Assembly (NCBI GenBank): GCA_034620365.1
Contig: JAQGEQ010000289.1
Span: forward strand, 1 to 64,000
Length of the DNA: 64,000 nt
Direction of reading: 5' to 3'
DNA from: Pegea sp. RAD2-039
Lineage: Eukaryota; Chordata; Thaliacea; Salpida; Salpidae
A model generated the notes under the pieces. It did not search any database. It worked only from the letters and a program-made list of their open reading frames with translations, and was not told where the DNA came from. Both the position numbers and the translations under genes were made by a program. Below, in pieces: positions 62,869 to 64,000 of the stretch. Numbering within the stretch: the first letter of the stretch is position 1; every line of letters begins with the position of its first letter.

Positions 62869-63710
62869 ATGTCAACAAAAGATGCTGAGAGCAAGAAGCA
62901 GCTACCTGGTATCCCGGTGCCCTTGGAAAAGCCAGAAATTAAATTTAATCAGGTGACCTTCAAATTTCGAGTTTTTGGTTTTATTTTAATTATTTGAATA
63001 TTTATAATTTTGATTTTTAATTTCTTTAAAGTTTAGAGGAAGAAATGAGATTTTTAATCAAATAAATCGGTTTTTACCTAAAAAACAAAATATTTGCTGA
63101 GATTTAAATCATTTTTTATCAAAAATTTTATCATTATTAAAATTCAAAAAAAATCTCCAAGATGTTCATCGCAAACAACTGGATTGCTCCGGAGGAAGAT
63201 ACAGAATATTTCTCCGACATCAATCCAGACAATGAGGAACTTATCACTAAACTGCCCAAAGCATCAAAGGTCTTGATAGTTTACAAAAAAAAAGATGATT
63301 GAGTGACGTCATCTTGTTTTCATTAGAGTGATGTAGATCAAGCTGTAGCCGCAGCAACTGATGCATTTAACATCTCATCTCCATGGAGACAAATGGATTC
63401 TTCAGAACGCGCTGCATTGATAACGAAATTAGCAGATCTAATTGATGAGAATAAATCGTATTTAGCGGTGAGTAATGAAGTGATGACGTGGCATCATTTG
63501 ATTGGTTAATTTTTGTAGTCACTTGAAAGTCTGGATAGCGGAAAACCATTTTTACATTCGTTTTATATGGACACCACAGCAATCGCAAAAACGCTGCGAT
63601 ATTACGCCGGCTGGGCTGATAAAATCCACGGTACCTCAACCTCTATAGATGGAAATTACTTGAGCTACACCTTGGTTCAACCTTTTGGAGCTTGCGCTTT
63701 AATTTTGCCG
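62869..63710 (+). CDS. ALDH1/2-type aldehyde dehydrogenase, first four exons (gene continues off-window)
   Basis: Exons 62869-62952, 63162-63269, 63327-63467 and 63519-63710 join in phase 0 to give 175 N-terminal residues of a protein expected to be near 500. Family words in order: FIANNWI, DINPDNEELI, VDQAVAAATDAF, SPWRQMDSSERAALI, LADLI, SLESLDSGKPF, TLRYYAGWADKIHG and QPFGACALILP. These match the N-terminal NAD-binding half of ALDH1 or ALDH2, which oxidise aldehydes (retinal, acetaldehyde) with NAD+. The catalytic Cys and Glu lie beyond the window, so subclass and activity cannot be judged. The leader (MSTKDAESKKQ) looks cytosolic, not mitochondrial. Introns 2 and 3 are 57 and 51 bp; intron 2 contains TGACGTCAT. 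Confidence 0.93.
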
Positions 63711-64000
63711 GTGAGTTAAACATCAAAATGTCAAAAAATTGAATGAAAATGTCGATTGTACAATCACTCCATTCATGCCAATGTTTTTGTTCATTCATAA
63801 AGTTAATAATCAATCATGTCATAGTACATTGAAACTAAATCTTATCACCTTGGTAACACGTCTTTAATGTGTAAGGTGTTGTCGTCGCCAGACCAAATCA
63901 CACCATCAATGTTTTTCATTAAAATCAGTTTTGAAAATTAAATTTTTTTATTATCATCACCAACAAACAGATGACATCTGCAAAAAAAATTAATTACAGT
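63711..64000 (+). other. Aldehyde dehydrogenase intron 4 (partial)
   Basis: It begins with a GTGAGTTAA donor. No acceptor joined to ALDH coding sequence was found before the window ends. Confidence 0.6.

Overview
The window is nuclear DNA from an animal. It is AT-rich, its genes are split by spliceosomal introns that cluster near 47-60 bp, and it carries decayed non-LTR retrotransposons. The genes encode metazoan families: SMAP-type ArfGAP, FUT8-like glycosyltransferase, ASB2-like ankyrin/SOCS-box protein, YPEL5 and an ALDH1/2-type aldehyde dehydrogenase. Very short introns combined with long repeat-filled intergenic DNA would fit, for example, a repeat-expanded larvacean tunicate. That placement is only an inference; the sequence supports 'invertebrate metazoan' and no finer call.

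Layout. 1-29.6 kb: a direct segmental duplication of at least 4.55 kb (1-4549 and 25043-29590). Each copy carries an intact multi-exon minus-strand gene for a protein with three Myb/SANT-like repeats. The 20 kb between the copies is filled with PHD-finger CR1-like LINE copies (4.7-8.6, 16.0-18.4, 19.2-24.5 kb), an inverted duplication with arms of about 1.56 kb, and an older diverged inverted repeat (8.7-13.4 kb). 29.6-42.2 kb: fragments of a second LINE family, a third LINE family nested inside it, and another inverted duplication (33.4/38.7 kb). 42.2-44.5 kb: the SMAP-like ArfGAP gene (minus). 44.5-49.1 kb: intergenic DNA with LINE relics. 49.15-54.3 kb: a compact convergent pair, FUT8-like (plus) and ASB2-like (minus), whose stop codons are about 210 bp apart. 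54.3-58.2 kb: AT-rich spacer. 58.2-58.7 kb: YPEL5. 60.76 kb: elongator tRNA-Met(CAU). 62.87 kb to the end: the first four exons of an aldehyde dehydrogenase that runs off the window.

The exon models for the Myb-repeat gene, SMAP, FUT8-like and ASB2-like genes were assembled by hand from GT/AG sites, reading-frame continuity and family similarity. Each sums to a whole number of codons.

The most unusual signal is a palindrome, TGACGTCA, often extended to TGATGACGTCATCA. It recurs about 30 times between 50.2 and 63.5 kb, mostly inside roughly 50-bp introns and close gene flanks, and I saw none in the first 50 kb. Second is a FUT8-like gene whose conserved catalytic Arg-Arg pair appears to be replaced. 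Third is the duplicated triple-Myb gene, whose repeats resemble telomere or rDNA-binding Myb domains.
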